From NCBI RefSeq assembly GCF_001425945.1, contig NZ_LMEB01000010.1, positions 124,001 through 188,000 on the forward strand: a stretch of DNA of 64,000 nucleotides, given 5' to 3'. A model generated the notes under the pieces. That model had not been told where the DNA came from, searched no databases, and was given only the letters and a program-made list of their open reading frames with translations. This DNA is from Brevundimonas sp. Root1279. Lineage in GTDB: Bacteria > Pseudomonadota > Alphaproteobacteria > Caulobacterales > Caulobacteraceae. Position numbers and translations under genes: made by a program. Position 1 is the stretch's first letter. Each line of letters opens with the position of its first letter. This document shows positions 14,414-25,200 of the stretch, piece by piece.

Positions 14414-15232
14414 ATGGGGTCGATGACGCGCGTTCAACCTCGGCTTGCCGGGGCGGTGGGATGGCGGTTGGCCTGCGCGCTGCTCGTCGGCCCCGGCGTC
14501 GCGGCGGCGCAGGAGAGCGAGGAGGAACTGGCCAAGAAGCTGTCCAATCCCGTCTCCAGCATGATCAGCGTGCCGCTGCAGTGGAACTACGACTGCTGCT
14601 ACGGCCCGAACGACGGGCAACGGCTGACCCTCAACGTCCAGCCGGTCGTGCCCTTCAGGCTCAGCGACGACTGGAACCTGATCGTCCGCACCATCATGCC
14701 GATCGTCTACCAGGGCAGTCCGGCGCCCGGGGTCGGGGCCCAGTCCGGGGTGTCGGACATCACCCAGAGCTTCTTCTTCGCGCCCGAGGCCAAGGACGGC
14801 CTGACCTGGGCGGTGGGTCCCGTTTTCCTGTGGCCGGTGGGGACGGAGGAGCTAGGGACGCAGAAGTGGGGCGCGGGGCCGACGGCGCTGGTTCTCAAGC
14901 AGGACGGCCCGGCCTCGTTCGGGCTCCTCGCCAACCACATCTGGTCCTATGCCGGCGATGAGGACCGGGACGACGTCAACCAGACGTTCCTGCAGCCCTT
15001 CTACAGTTACACCACGAAGTCGGCGACGACTTACGGGCTGAACCTGGAGTCGACCTACAACTGGGAAACCAAGACCTGGAGCATCCCGCTGAACATGACC
15101 ATCACCAAGGTCTACAAGTTCGGCGAACAGCGGGTCTCCATCGGCGCCGGCGCCCGGGTCCATCTCGAAGACGAACCGGGCGCGCCGGAATGGGGCCTGC
15201 GCGCGATCGCGACCTTCCTGTTTCCGGACTGA
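14414..15232 (+). CDS. Outer-membrane beta-barrel transporter-like protein (neuromedin U-like annotation)
   Basis: A 272-residue protein with a signal peptide to about 35 (VAAAQE), then LANPVSSMISVPLQ-like sequence (here LSNPVSSMISVP) followed by alternating beta strands. It ends in FLFPD rather than a terminal Phe. This family is usually annotated as neuromedin U or transporter and is thought to form outer-membrane barrels, although the substrate is unknown. It is six bases after the preceding gene and probably ends the operon. Confidence 0.78.
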   Translation: MGSMTRVQPRLAGAVGWRLACALLVGPGVAAAQESEEELAKKLSNPVSSMISVPLQWNYDCCYGPNDGQRLTLNVQPVVPFRLSDDWNLIVRTIMPIVYQGSPAPGVGAQSGVSDITQSFFFAPEAKDGLTWAVGPVFLWPVGTEELGTQKWGAGPTALVLKQDGPASFGLLANHIWSYAGDEDRDDVNQTFLQPFYSYTTKSATTYGLNLESTYNWETKTWSIPLNMTITKVYKFGEQRVSIGAGARVHLEDEPGAPEWGLRAIATFLFPD

Positions 15233-15238
15233 GCCGCG

Positions 15239-16114
15239 TCAGGGCGCGGCCGGCGCGCCATGCGCCGGCGCTGAACGTTTCAGCCAGACTCCGTAGAGCG
15301 CGCCGACCACGAGGCCCACCAGGAGGTAGAGCAGGACGGCGGCCTGAACCTCCTTGCCGACGAAATTGGCGCCGGCCAGGGCAATGGCGATCCCGGGGTG
15401 GCGGACGGATGCGGCGACCGCCAGGGTCGCGCGGTTGAGCCGTTCCGGCCCGCCCAGCATGTGGCCGGCGGCGATACAGATCACGGTGACGACGGCCATG
15501 GCCAGCAGGGTTCCGTTGCCGATCAGGGCCTCGAGCGCGGGCCAGATGGCCACGAGGATCGGCAGGAAGGCGAGCAGGACCAGCAACATGCTGAGCTTGT
15601 AGATGAGGGGTGCGGCCTTGTCGGCGATGGCGGGGGCGAAGCGGCGCACCAGCAGGCCGAGCGCGAGCGGGAGAAGCACGCCGGTGAGGATGGTCATGAT
15701 CAGCTTGGTCATGGGCACCTTGTCCTCAGGTCGCCCGAACAGGGCGCTCGCGACTTCGAACACGAGGGGGACGGAGATCACCGTCAGCAGCGCCATGGCC
15801 ACATAGACCCCGTAGGCGTACTCCTTGGAGCCGCCCATCTTCAGCTCCTTGCCGGGCACCAGCGGGGGCACGGGCGCGACCGCCATCAACATGATCCCGG
15901 CCTTCACCGCCGGGGTCAGCGGCAAGGCCCAGATCAGCAGGCCGGCCGCGATCGGCGGAATGACCAGCACGGCCAGAACGGCCCGCGCCAGAAGCGCCGG
16001 CCGTCGGAACACGTAGAGCAGTTCCCCGCGTCCGGAGTTGAGCCCGACCACGAACACCAGTCCCGCCAGACTGACCGTCAGCAGGATGGGAATGAGAGCC
16101 TTGATCGCCTCCAT
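15239..16114 (-). CDS. BASS-type (bile acid:sodium symporter-like) permease
   Basis: About 291 residues with nine to ten hydrophobic helices. It shows the general plan of BASS transporters, including VAPVPPLVPGKELKMGG near 80-95 and VRHPGIAIALAGANF near 245 in the second inverted repeat. It probably moves an organic anion with Na+; the substrate is unknown. The ATG at 16114 is preferred over 16159 because the extra 15 residues are unlike the family start. It faces the DUF4136 operon and has a dyad on its own strand at 16194-16209, so it belongs to the same putative regulon. Confidence 0.82.
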   Translation of the reverse strand: MEAIKALIPILLTVSLAGLVFVVGLNSGRGELLYVFRRPALLARAVLAVLVIPPIAAGLLIWALPLTPAVKAGIMLMAVAPVPPLVPGKELKMGGSKEYAYGVYVAMALLTVISVPLVFEVASALFGRPEDKVPMTKLIMTILTGVLLPLALGLLVRRFAPAIADKAAPLIYKLSMLLVLLAFLPILVAIWPALEALIGNGTLLAMAVVTVICIAAGHMLGGPERLNRATLAVAASVRHPGIAIALAGANFVGKEVQAAVLLYLLVGLVVGALYGVWLKRSAPAHGAPAAP

Positions 16115-16193
16115 GACGGCGTCCCTCTGCAGCGACGCGCGCCAACACGGACGCGCCAAGGCGCGATCATGGGGAAAAGCGACGATGCGCCTA

Positions 16194-16209
16194 TCCGGGC
16201 GAACCCTTG
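16194..16209 (-). promoter_or_regulatory. Dyad CAAGG-N6-CCGGA upstream of the BASS permease
   Basis: On the minus strand the dyad is followed by T, 20 bp and CATGAT as the -10. The geometry equals that of the plus-strand copies; the left half-site is imperfect. Confidence 0.4.
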
Positions 16210-16246
16210 GGGGCCGTCTCGCAGCGCCTAGGTCGAGGAGGCGAAG

Positions 16247-16273
16247 CGGGCCCCGGAGGTCGTCCGGGGCCCG
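16247..16273 (-). terminator. GC-rich hairpin after the autotransporter gene
   Basis: CGGGCCCCGGA pairs with TCCGGGGCCCG across GGTCG. There is no T-run after it on the minus strand, so it may be a stabilising 3' hairpin rather than a classical terminator. Confidence 0.4.
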
Positions 16274-16278
16274 TCTGA

Positions 16279-19200
16279 TCAGAAGCGCATACGGAGGTTC
16301 AGGCCGGCGGTGCGATTGTCGAAGGTCTCGCCGGATTCCGCCTCATAGGTGAACCGGAACTCGAAGCCCGCCGCCGTCGCCACCCGCAGGTCCGCGCCCA
16401 GCACCAGGGCCTCTTGATTGAGGCTGGTGCCGATCATGGCGGGGATGGCGTCCGGATTGGAGCCCAGCAGACGGTACGGCATCCGGATCTCGTCCTGCGA
16501 GCGGAAGACGCCGCCGGCGGTGACCTGGAACGTCGCCTCGGCTTCCTGGCTGTCGGCGAGGATGAAGCCAAAACCGAGCTCAGGATTGGCCGTCGCGTAG
16601 ACCTCGGTGTCCGCAAGCGCCTCGACGCCGAGGCCTTCCAGCCCCTCTTCCGAGAAGTTGCCCTGACGCAAAGCCGTCGCCGACAGGTTCAGGGCCGGGC
16701 GGACGAACAGGTTTCCGCTGACCGCCGTGTAGGCGATGTGCGCATTGGTCTGGAAGTAGCCGCTCTCCGGCTCCGAGGTCCCGACAAGCGGCTCGAAGAC
16801 GTTGACCGAGCGGGCAGTCTCCAGCTGTTGCCAGCCACCCGAGATCGACACGCCGTACTCCAGGCCGTCCCAATCGGTGCGTTCGATGCCGAGGCTGCCG
16901 TGGAAGCCCTTGCCGTCCGAACGGGATCGATCGGCCACGTCGACGCGGCTGATCTTGTCGAAGCCAACCGCGGCGGCCACGGTCCAGTTCTCGGCGAACG
17001 GCCGCTCGAAGCCCATCCGCAGGCGGGTTTCCTGAGCCCCGACCTGGAAGTTCTCGAACGTCCCCGGCCGATCGAACGCCGTGCCCTCGACCCGCGCCCA
17101 CACGCACTGTTCGCGCTTGCGGAAGGCCGGCGGCGCACAGTTGAACAGCTGGCCCGCGAAGTCCTCAGCGGCGGTCAGCTGCGTGGCCATCGGGACCATC
17201 AGCGGTTCGGGATTCAGCTCGCGGAAGATCTGGGCGTAGAGCGCTTCGTCTCCGGCCTGAAGGTTGCCGATCAGGGCCATCAGCCGGCCGATGCCGCCTG
17301 AGTCGCCCGCCAGGATGGCGAAGTCCATGTGACGGCCGAGCTGGCGCTCGTTGTAGTTCAGGAACGGCTGGCCGAAGTCGCTGACGAAGGACAGGTGCAC
17401 CCCGTTGGCGTCGGCGCGGACGCTGTAGTCCATCGCCAGGGTGTCTTCGATCTCCAGGCCGTTGTCGACGCCGATGCCGGCGCCGGGGGTCGCGAACAGC
17501 GTCCGCTCCTCGGCGTTCTCCAGCCAGGTCAGGATGACCTCGCCGGTTCCGTCAACGGTCGCATTCCCCGTAACGTTCACGATGTCCGAGGCATACGGGC
17601 CGAAGGCGATGTCGAACGCCAGGTGGCCGTTCGACGTCTGGATGTAGTCGCCGTCCAGCGCCACCGAGTTGATGACCCGCGCGCCGTACAACAGGTTGGT
17701 GGTCGGATCGCCCTCGTTGTCCAGGTCGTCGAAGACGTCCCCGGCCGCCAGATCGATCGGCAGACGCGACGCGCTGAGACCCATCAGGAAGTCGCCGGCG
17801 TTGGTGAAGGTCCCGGTGCTGCCGGCTCCGTCACGCAGGTCGATCGTGCTGAAGGCCATGAAGGTCCCGTCGACGTTGTTGTCGAAGGCGTTGTGACCCG
17901 AGCCGAGATCGATATTGCCGATCACGGCGCCGTTGTTCTGGACTTCGTCATCGCCGGTGGTGGTGTCGATGGCCAGGCCCGAGACCGCCGAGATCGAACC
18001 CGAGGTCTGGATCAGGTTCAGCGAACCGCCGTCAAAGCGGACGCCGGCGCCCGTTCCCGTGCCGCCGCGGATCATGTCCTGCGAGATCAGGCTGATCGCG
18101 CCGCGGCCCGTCGACCCGAGGCTCTGGGCGAAGACGCCCGTCGAGTTCGTACCGGCCGCGAAGATCACCCCGCCGACGGCGAGGTCGATGTTTCCGCCGG
18201 CGCCGACGCCGCCGGCCGAGGAAGCCAGGCCGCCTTCGACCCAGCCGCCGCCGCCGCCCAGGCTTTGAGCGACCAGACCGTAGGCGTTGTCGCCCAGCAC
18301 GATGATGCTGTCGTCCTGGACGAAGCTGATGTCGCCGCCGTCGCCGACATTGTCGCCGCTGACGGTGACATTGGCGTCGAAGTCGCCGAACACCGCGCCG
18401 CCGCCGCCGCCGATCGACTGCAGGAAGACGCCGTGCGAGTGGTCGCCGACCGTGACGATGTCGCCGTCATGGACGACGTCGATGTCGCCGCCGTGCCCTT
18501 CGGCGCCGACGGCTCCGCCGATCGCGACGTTCACTGTCGACACGCCATGCACCCGCAGCTCGCCGCCGCCGCCGCCGATCGACTGGGCGATCAGGCCGGT
18601 GGCGTAGTCGCCGAAGGTCTGGATCCCGCCCGAGAAGAGGCCGGAAATATCACCGCCGTCGAGCCCGGAGCCGCCGTTCGCGCCCAGCACCGCGCCGAGC
18701 GTGGCGCCGGTCGCGCCGTCGCCCGCCAGGATGACGCTGGCCGAGCCGCCGCCGCCGCCGATGCTCTGCAGGATCGCGCCGGGCGACAGGTCGCCGCCGG
18801 TGGTGATGGCGCCGGTGTTGACGCGGGACACGTCGCCCCCGGTTTCATCAGTTCCGTTCGTGCCGCCGAGCGTGACGTCGAGGGCCCCGATCAGGGCGCC
18901 GGTCGGAATATCCAGATCGATCAGGCCGATGCCGCCGCCGCCGCCGATCGACTGCACCATGACCGCAGGCGCGTTCAGCCCGGCCGTCAGCATGGAGCCG
19001 ACATGGGCGCTGGCGACGTCGCCGCCGTGGTTGCCCACGCCGTCCGCGCCGCCGAGGACCAGGGCGAACGGGATGGCGACCGGATCGCCCGGAGCCGCCG
19101 ACGGATCGACGCCCGGCGCCGCCAGCGGCGACACTTCGGGACCGCCCGCAGTCTTGGTCGCAGCCAGGGCCGGGAGCACTTCCGGAGCCGGGGCCGGAGG

Positions 19201-22200
19201 CGGAGCCAAGGGCGAGATGGTCGCCTTCATGATCACCTGGCCGCCACCGCCGCCGATCGCCTGGGTCAGGCTGCCGATGCCGTTGCGGCCGCCCACCTGC
19301 AGAGTGCCGGTGGTGTTGATGGTGACGTCGCCCGACGTCATGTTCACCGCGTTCTCGGCGCCGAGACGGCCGAGGACCATCGGATCCGGGACGACGGTGT
19401 CGCCGTGTAGATCGATGAACGGCGAGCCGTTCAGGCCGACGATGCCGCTGAAGTCGAAGGTCAGCGTGCCGCCGCCGCCGTTGATGCTCTGGGCGATGAT
19501 CGCCTGCGAGCCCTCGCCGAGGACGGTGATGTCGCCCGAATGGTTGACCGTCACATGACCGCCGGCGCCGCCGGAGCCGCCCCCGAAATTGCCGACCAGG
19601 GCCGAAATGGCGTGCGACAGGATCATGGTCCCGACGTCGGAGGTCAGGCCGAAGCCCATCTGGGCGTTGCCGCCGCCGCCGCCGATCGACTGGGCCAGGA
19701 TGCCGTGGGCGTTGGTCCCGCGGGTGACGATATTGCCGGTGTTGGTGACCGTCACCGCGCCGCCGTCGCCGCCGTCGCCGCCGACGCCGCCGACGGTGAT
19801 CAGCGGGGCGTGGGTCAGCATCTGGGTGGTCGGGGCGATCATGACGTTGGCCGCGAAGGCCGCGCCGCCGTTGCCGCCGCCGCCGCCGATCGACTGGGCC
19901 AGGATGCCGTGTGCGCCCGCGCCGGTCGTGTCGATCAGGCCCGCGTTGAGGACATCGACCGTGCCGCCGGTGTTGCCGGTGCCGCCCGCGCCGCCGACGT
20001 TGAGGCCGATCAGGAAGCTGTCGCGGCCAGTGACCATGCCGGTCAGCGACAGGACGCTGGAGCCGTTGCCGCCGCCGCCGCCCAGCGACTGGGCGAAGAT
20101 GCCGTAGCCGCCCTCGCCGCGCGTGACGATCTCGCCGGTGTGGTCGTCGCCGGCCACCGGCCGGTTGATAACGGAGACATTGCCGCCGACGCCGCCGTCG
20201 CCGCCGGAGCCGCCGATGTTGGCGACGAAGCGGTGGGTCTGGTTGTCCGTGCCCGCGTAGCCGAGCTGCACATCGAGGACCAGGCCGGCGTCGCCGCCGC
20301 CCCCGCCGATGCTGTTGGCGCTGATGCCCGTGGCGAAGCGGCCCTCGGTGAAGATCAGGCCTTCGTTGAGGACGTCGACCGCGCCGCCGGCGCCGCCGGT
20401 TCCGCCTGCACCGCCGATGTTGAAGTCGATGTCGTCGCTTCCGCGGTACTGCAGGGCCGCATTGAGGACCATGCCGCCCACGCCGCCGCCGCCGCCGATC
20501 GATTGACCGCGGATGCCGTGCGAGTATTCGCCCTCGGTGCCGATGACGCCGAAGTTGGAGACGTCGACCGCGCCGCCGACCGCGCCGGTCCCGCCTGAGC
20601 CGCCGACGCTGACCGACAGGGTGCGCATGGTCGTCGTCGGGGGCGGGCCGCCGACCTGGAAGGCCAGGGTGCGGGCAACGCCGCCCATGCCGCCGCCGCC
20701 GCCGATCGCCTGGGCCAGGATGCCGTCGGCGCGGTGGCCGGTGGTCACGATGGTGGCGTCGCTGGTGACGGTGACGTCGCCCGAGACGGCGCCCGTGCCG
20801 CCCGTGCCGCCGACGGTGACCGTCGCGGCGCCGGCGTTGCGGACGATGGTGTTGGCGGCCGAGCCGCCGCGGCCGCCGCCGCCGCCGATCGATTGGGCGA
20901 AGACGCCGCGCGCCTCATAGCCCGCCGTCTCGATACGACCGCTGACGTCCACATTGACGTCGCCGGCGGTCGCGCCGACGCCGCCGGCCAGACCGACCGA
21001 GACGCCCGCGCTGTAGGATTCGGCCTGCGGCGTGTTGGCCCCGCTGGTGCCCGATACGGAGACGGTTGTGGCGCTGCTGGCGCCGCCGCCGCCGCCGATC
21101 GACTGGGCCAGAACGCCGTCGGCGGTCTCGCCTTCGGTCACGATCGTGCCGTCGGCGACCACGGTCACATCGCCCGCCGCGCCGCCCGTGCCGCCGTTGC
21201 GGCCGACGGTGATGCCCACAGAGTGATTGGCCAGGATGCCCAGGGCGAGGTCGAGGACGGTGTCGCCGCCGCCGCCGCCGACCGACTGGGCGTGAATGCC
21301 CGCCGAGTCGCGGCCTTCGGTCATGATGACGCCGTGGTGCTCGACCGAGACGTCGGCGCCCGAGCCGCCGGCGCCCGTGGCCCCGCCGACAGCGAGGTTC
21401 AGGGCGGTGGCGTTGCGCAGCACGCCGAAGCCGATGTTGAAGTTGGCGTCGCCGCCGCCGCCGCCCAGCGACTGGGCGAAGATGCCGTCGCTGTCGATGC
21501 CGGTGGTCTGGATATCGCCGTTGTGGCGCACGGTGACGTCATCGCCGCTGCCCGCGCCGGCGCCCGAACCGCCGACGGCGATCAGGGCCGCCATCGGGTT
21601 GTTGCCCGGCGAGTGGGTGGTCAGGGCGAAGACGGCGTTGACGCCGGCTCGGCCGCCGCCGCCGCCGATCGACTGGGCGATCAGGCCCGCGGCGTTGTTG
21701 CCTTCCGTGCTGATGAGGTGGGGCGTGCCGACCTCGGCCGCGCCGCTGCCGGTGTAGCCGCGGACCACGTCGACCGTGCCGCCGTGACCGCCGGAACCGC
21801 CCGATCCGCCGACGCCGATCGCCGCCGGTTGGCCGAAGGGCGCGACCACGCCGGTGGCGTTGACGCCGCCGACGCCGCCGCCGCCGCCGACCGACTGGAC
21901 CAGGATGCCGGCCGCCGGCATGTCCGGAGAGCCCTCCAGCGGGATGCTGGTCGCCTGGGCGTCGAGGAAGATGTTGCCGTTGCTGTGCAGCGAGACCGCG
22001 CCCGCGTCCGCGCCGTCGCCGCCCGTGCCGCCGACACCCACGCCGATTGCGATGCCGCGCGACCGGTTGTCGGAGCCGCCTTCGCCCAGGTGGACGTCAG
22101 CCGTGACGTTCAGGCCGCCCGAGCCGCCGCCGCCGGCGATCGATTGGACCAGCACGCCGATGGCGCCGCCGCCCTCGACCACGACCTGGCCGTTCTGGAT

Positions 22201-25200
22201 GGCCGTGACGTCGCCGCTGGCGTTGCCGGCGCCGCCGAAGCCGCCCATGCCGAAGGTCAGCGAGGGCTCTTCGCCGGCGGGATCGGCGCTGACGCCGCCC
22301 GAGATGTTGATGGCGCCGGCGCCGCCGCCGCCGCCGATCGACTGGACCATCAGGCCCCGCGACAGGGCGCCGGCCGCGAACAGATCCGCGTCGACGTCGG
22401 CGTAGACGTTCCGGCCCAGGCCGCCGCCGCCGCCGAAGCCGCCGATGCCGGCGGTCAGGACGCCGTCCATGGCGATGCCGCCCGAGACGTTGATGCCGCC
22501 GTTGCCGCCGCCGCCGCCGATCGACTGCACGGCGACCGCTGAGCGGCTGTCGCCGATGGCCGAGACCTGGACGCGCGAGGCGTCCGGCGAGCCGAGGGTC
22601 AGGCTGACGGCGCCGGCGTCGCCGCCCGCGCCGCCGAAGCCGCCGACGCCCAGGGTCACCGAGCGCGCCGCCTGGCTGCCCGGAGGCGTCAGGGAAATCT
22701 GGCCGGAGACGTTGAGGCCGCCGTTGCCGCCGCCGCCGCCGATCGACTGCACGACCACGCCGTTGGAGCCGCCGTCGCGAACGCGGTGGGCCGGGATGTA
22801 GGTGTCGTCCCAGGAGCCAGGCAGGATGCCGGTATTGGTCTCGGCCGGGGTCCAGTAGTCGATCTCGAGGCCGCGGGCCCAGACGTTGCCGGTCACCGTG
22901 GCGTTCACGTCGCCGGCGTCGCCGCCGCCGCCGCCGAAGCCGCCCAGGCCGAAGGCGAGTCCGCCGGCCGTGCCGCTGGTGCTGGCCGCGATGCCGCCGG
23001 TGACGTTGATCGCCCCGTTGCCGCCGCCGCCCGCCAGGCTCTGCACGATCAGGCCGTCGGAGTTGGCGCCGTCGGTGTCGATGTCGCCGGTGTAGCTGAA
23101 GTTGACCGCGCCCGAATTGCCGCCCAGGCCGCCGAAGCCGCCGATGCCGATGCCGACCGTGCCCGCCGTGCCGGAGCTGAGCGCCACATTGCCGGAGACG
23201 TTGAGGCCGCCGTTGCCGCCGCCGCCGCCCAGGCTCTGGGCGGTGACGCCGTCGGCATTGGCGCCGCGGGTGATGTAGTCGCCGGTGACCGACCCGGTCA
23301 CAGAACCGGCGTCGCCGCCGCCGCCGCCGAAGCCGCCGACGCCGATGCCGATGGTGACGGCGGGGTTGCCGTTGACCGACAGCGACAGGCCGCCCGTGAC
23401 GTTGAAGCCGCCGTTGCCGCCCGAGCCGCCGAGGCTCTGCAGCATGGCGCCGTAGGAGCCGTCGCCCTGGGTCTGAACGTCGCCGGTCAGGTAGCCGGTC
23501 ACGTCGCCGGCGTCGCCGCCGCCGCCGCCGAAGCCGCCCAGGCCGAAGCCGAGCGTGCCGTTCATGCCGGCCGAGGCGCTCAGACCGCCGGTGATGTTGA
23601 AGCCGCCGTTGCCGCCGCCGCCGCCGACCGACTGGACCAGGGCGCCCCAGGCGTCCACGCCCTGGGTCGAGATGTCGCCGGTGATCGAGGCGTTGACCGT
23701 CGAGCCGTCGCCGCCGTCGCCGCCGAAGCCGCCCACGCCGACGCCGATGTTGCCCGTGCCGCCGCCGCTGCCGGCGATGGCCACGCCGCCGGTGATGTTG
23801 AAGGCGCCGTTGCCGCCGCCGCCGCCAAGGCTTTGATAAGTCACGCCGGATGAGCGATCGCCCTCGGTCACGACATCGCCGGTGAAGGTCCCGCTGACCG
23901 CGCCGCCGTCTCCGCCGCCGCCGCCGTAGCCGCCGACGCCGACCATCAGGTTGCCGGCCGCCGTCTGCGAGCCGCTGACGCCGCCCGAGACGTTGAAGCC
24001 GCCATTGCCGCCGCCGCCGCCGACCGACTGGACCAGCACGGCCGCCGAATCCGCGCCGTCGGTGCCGACGTCGCCGTTGATGTTGCCGATCACGACGCCG
24101 CCGTCACCGCCCGCGCCGCCCCCGCCGCCGATGCCGACGCCCACGTTGCCGGCCGCCGACTGGGCGCCCGAGATGCCCGCGGTGATGTTGAAGCCGCCGT
24201 TGCCGCCGCCGCCGCCGACGCTTTGCGCCAGGATCCCGCGCGCATTGGCGCCGGTGGTCACGGCCGCGATCAGGGTGTCGCCCGGATCGGCCACGCCCGT
24301 GTTCTGGTTCAGGGTGACCGCGCCGCCATTGCCGCCGCCGCCGCCCGTGCCGCCGATGCCGATGCCCAGAGTGCCCGCGCCGCTCTGCGCAAAGGCCATG
24401 TTACCGGTGACGTTGAAGCCGCCCGAGCCGCCGCCGCCGCCCACGCTCTGGGCGATGACGGCGTCGCTGCCCGCGCCCGAGGTCTGGGCCGCGCCGGTGA
24501 AGGTCAGGCTGACCGTGCCGCCCGCGCCGCCGGCGCCGCCTGAACCGCCGACGCCCGCCGACAGCGAGGCCGCGCCGGTCTGGCCGCCGGAGATGGAGCC
24601 GGCGACGTTGAAGCCCCCGTTGCCGCCGCCGCCGCCGATGCTCTGGGCTGTGACCGCATCGGATTCGCCGCCCGAGGTCACGACATTGCCGGTCACCGTG
24701 GCCGTGACCGAGCCGCCCAGACCGCCGCCGCCGCCCGATCCGCCGACGCCGACGCTCAGGCCGAGGCCGCCGGTCTGGCCGCCGCCGATGCTGCCGGAGA
24801 CGTTGAAGCCGCCGTTGCCGCCGCCGCCGCCGACGCTCTGCGCCAGGAAGCCGGCCGACTGCTCGCCGGAGGTCAGGATGCCGACCGAGCTGGCCGTAAC
24901 CGAGCCGCCCGCGCCGCCCGAACCGCCCGAGCCGCCGACGCCGACCGAGATCGCGCCGCCGACCGTGCCGCCGCCGCCGATGCCGCCCGAGACGTTGAAG
25001 GCGCCCGAACCGCCGCCGCCGCCGATGCTCTGGATCGTCACGCCGGCCGACTGGTCGCCGCGCGTCTCGACTGCGCCGAGCGCATGGCCGATGACCGTGC
25101 CGCCCGCGCCGCCGCCGCCGCCGGCCCCGCCGACGCCGACCGAGACCGCGCCCCCGACCGTGCCGCCGCCGCCGATGCTTCCGGAGACATTGAAGCCGCC

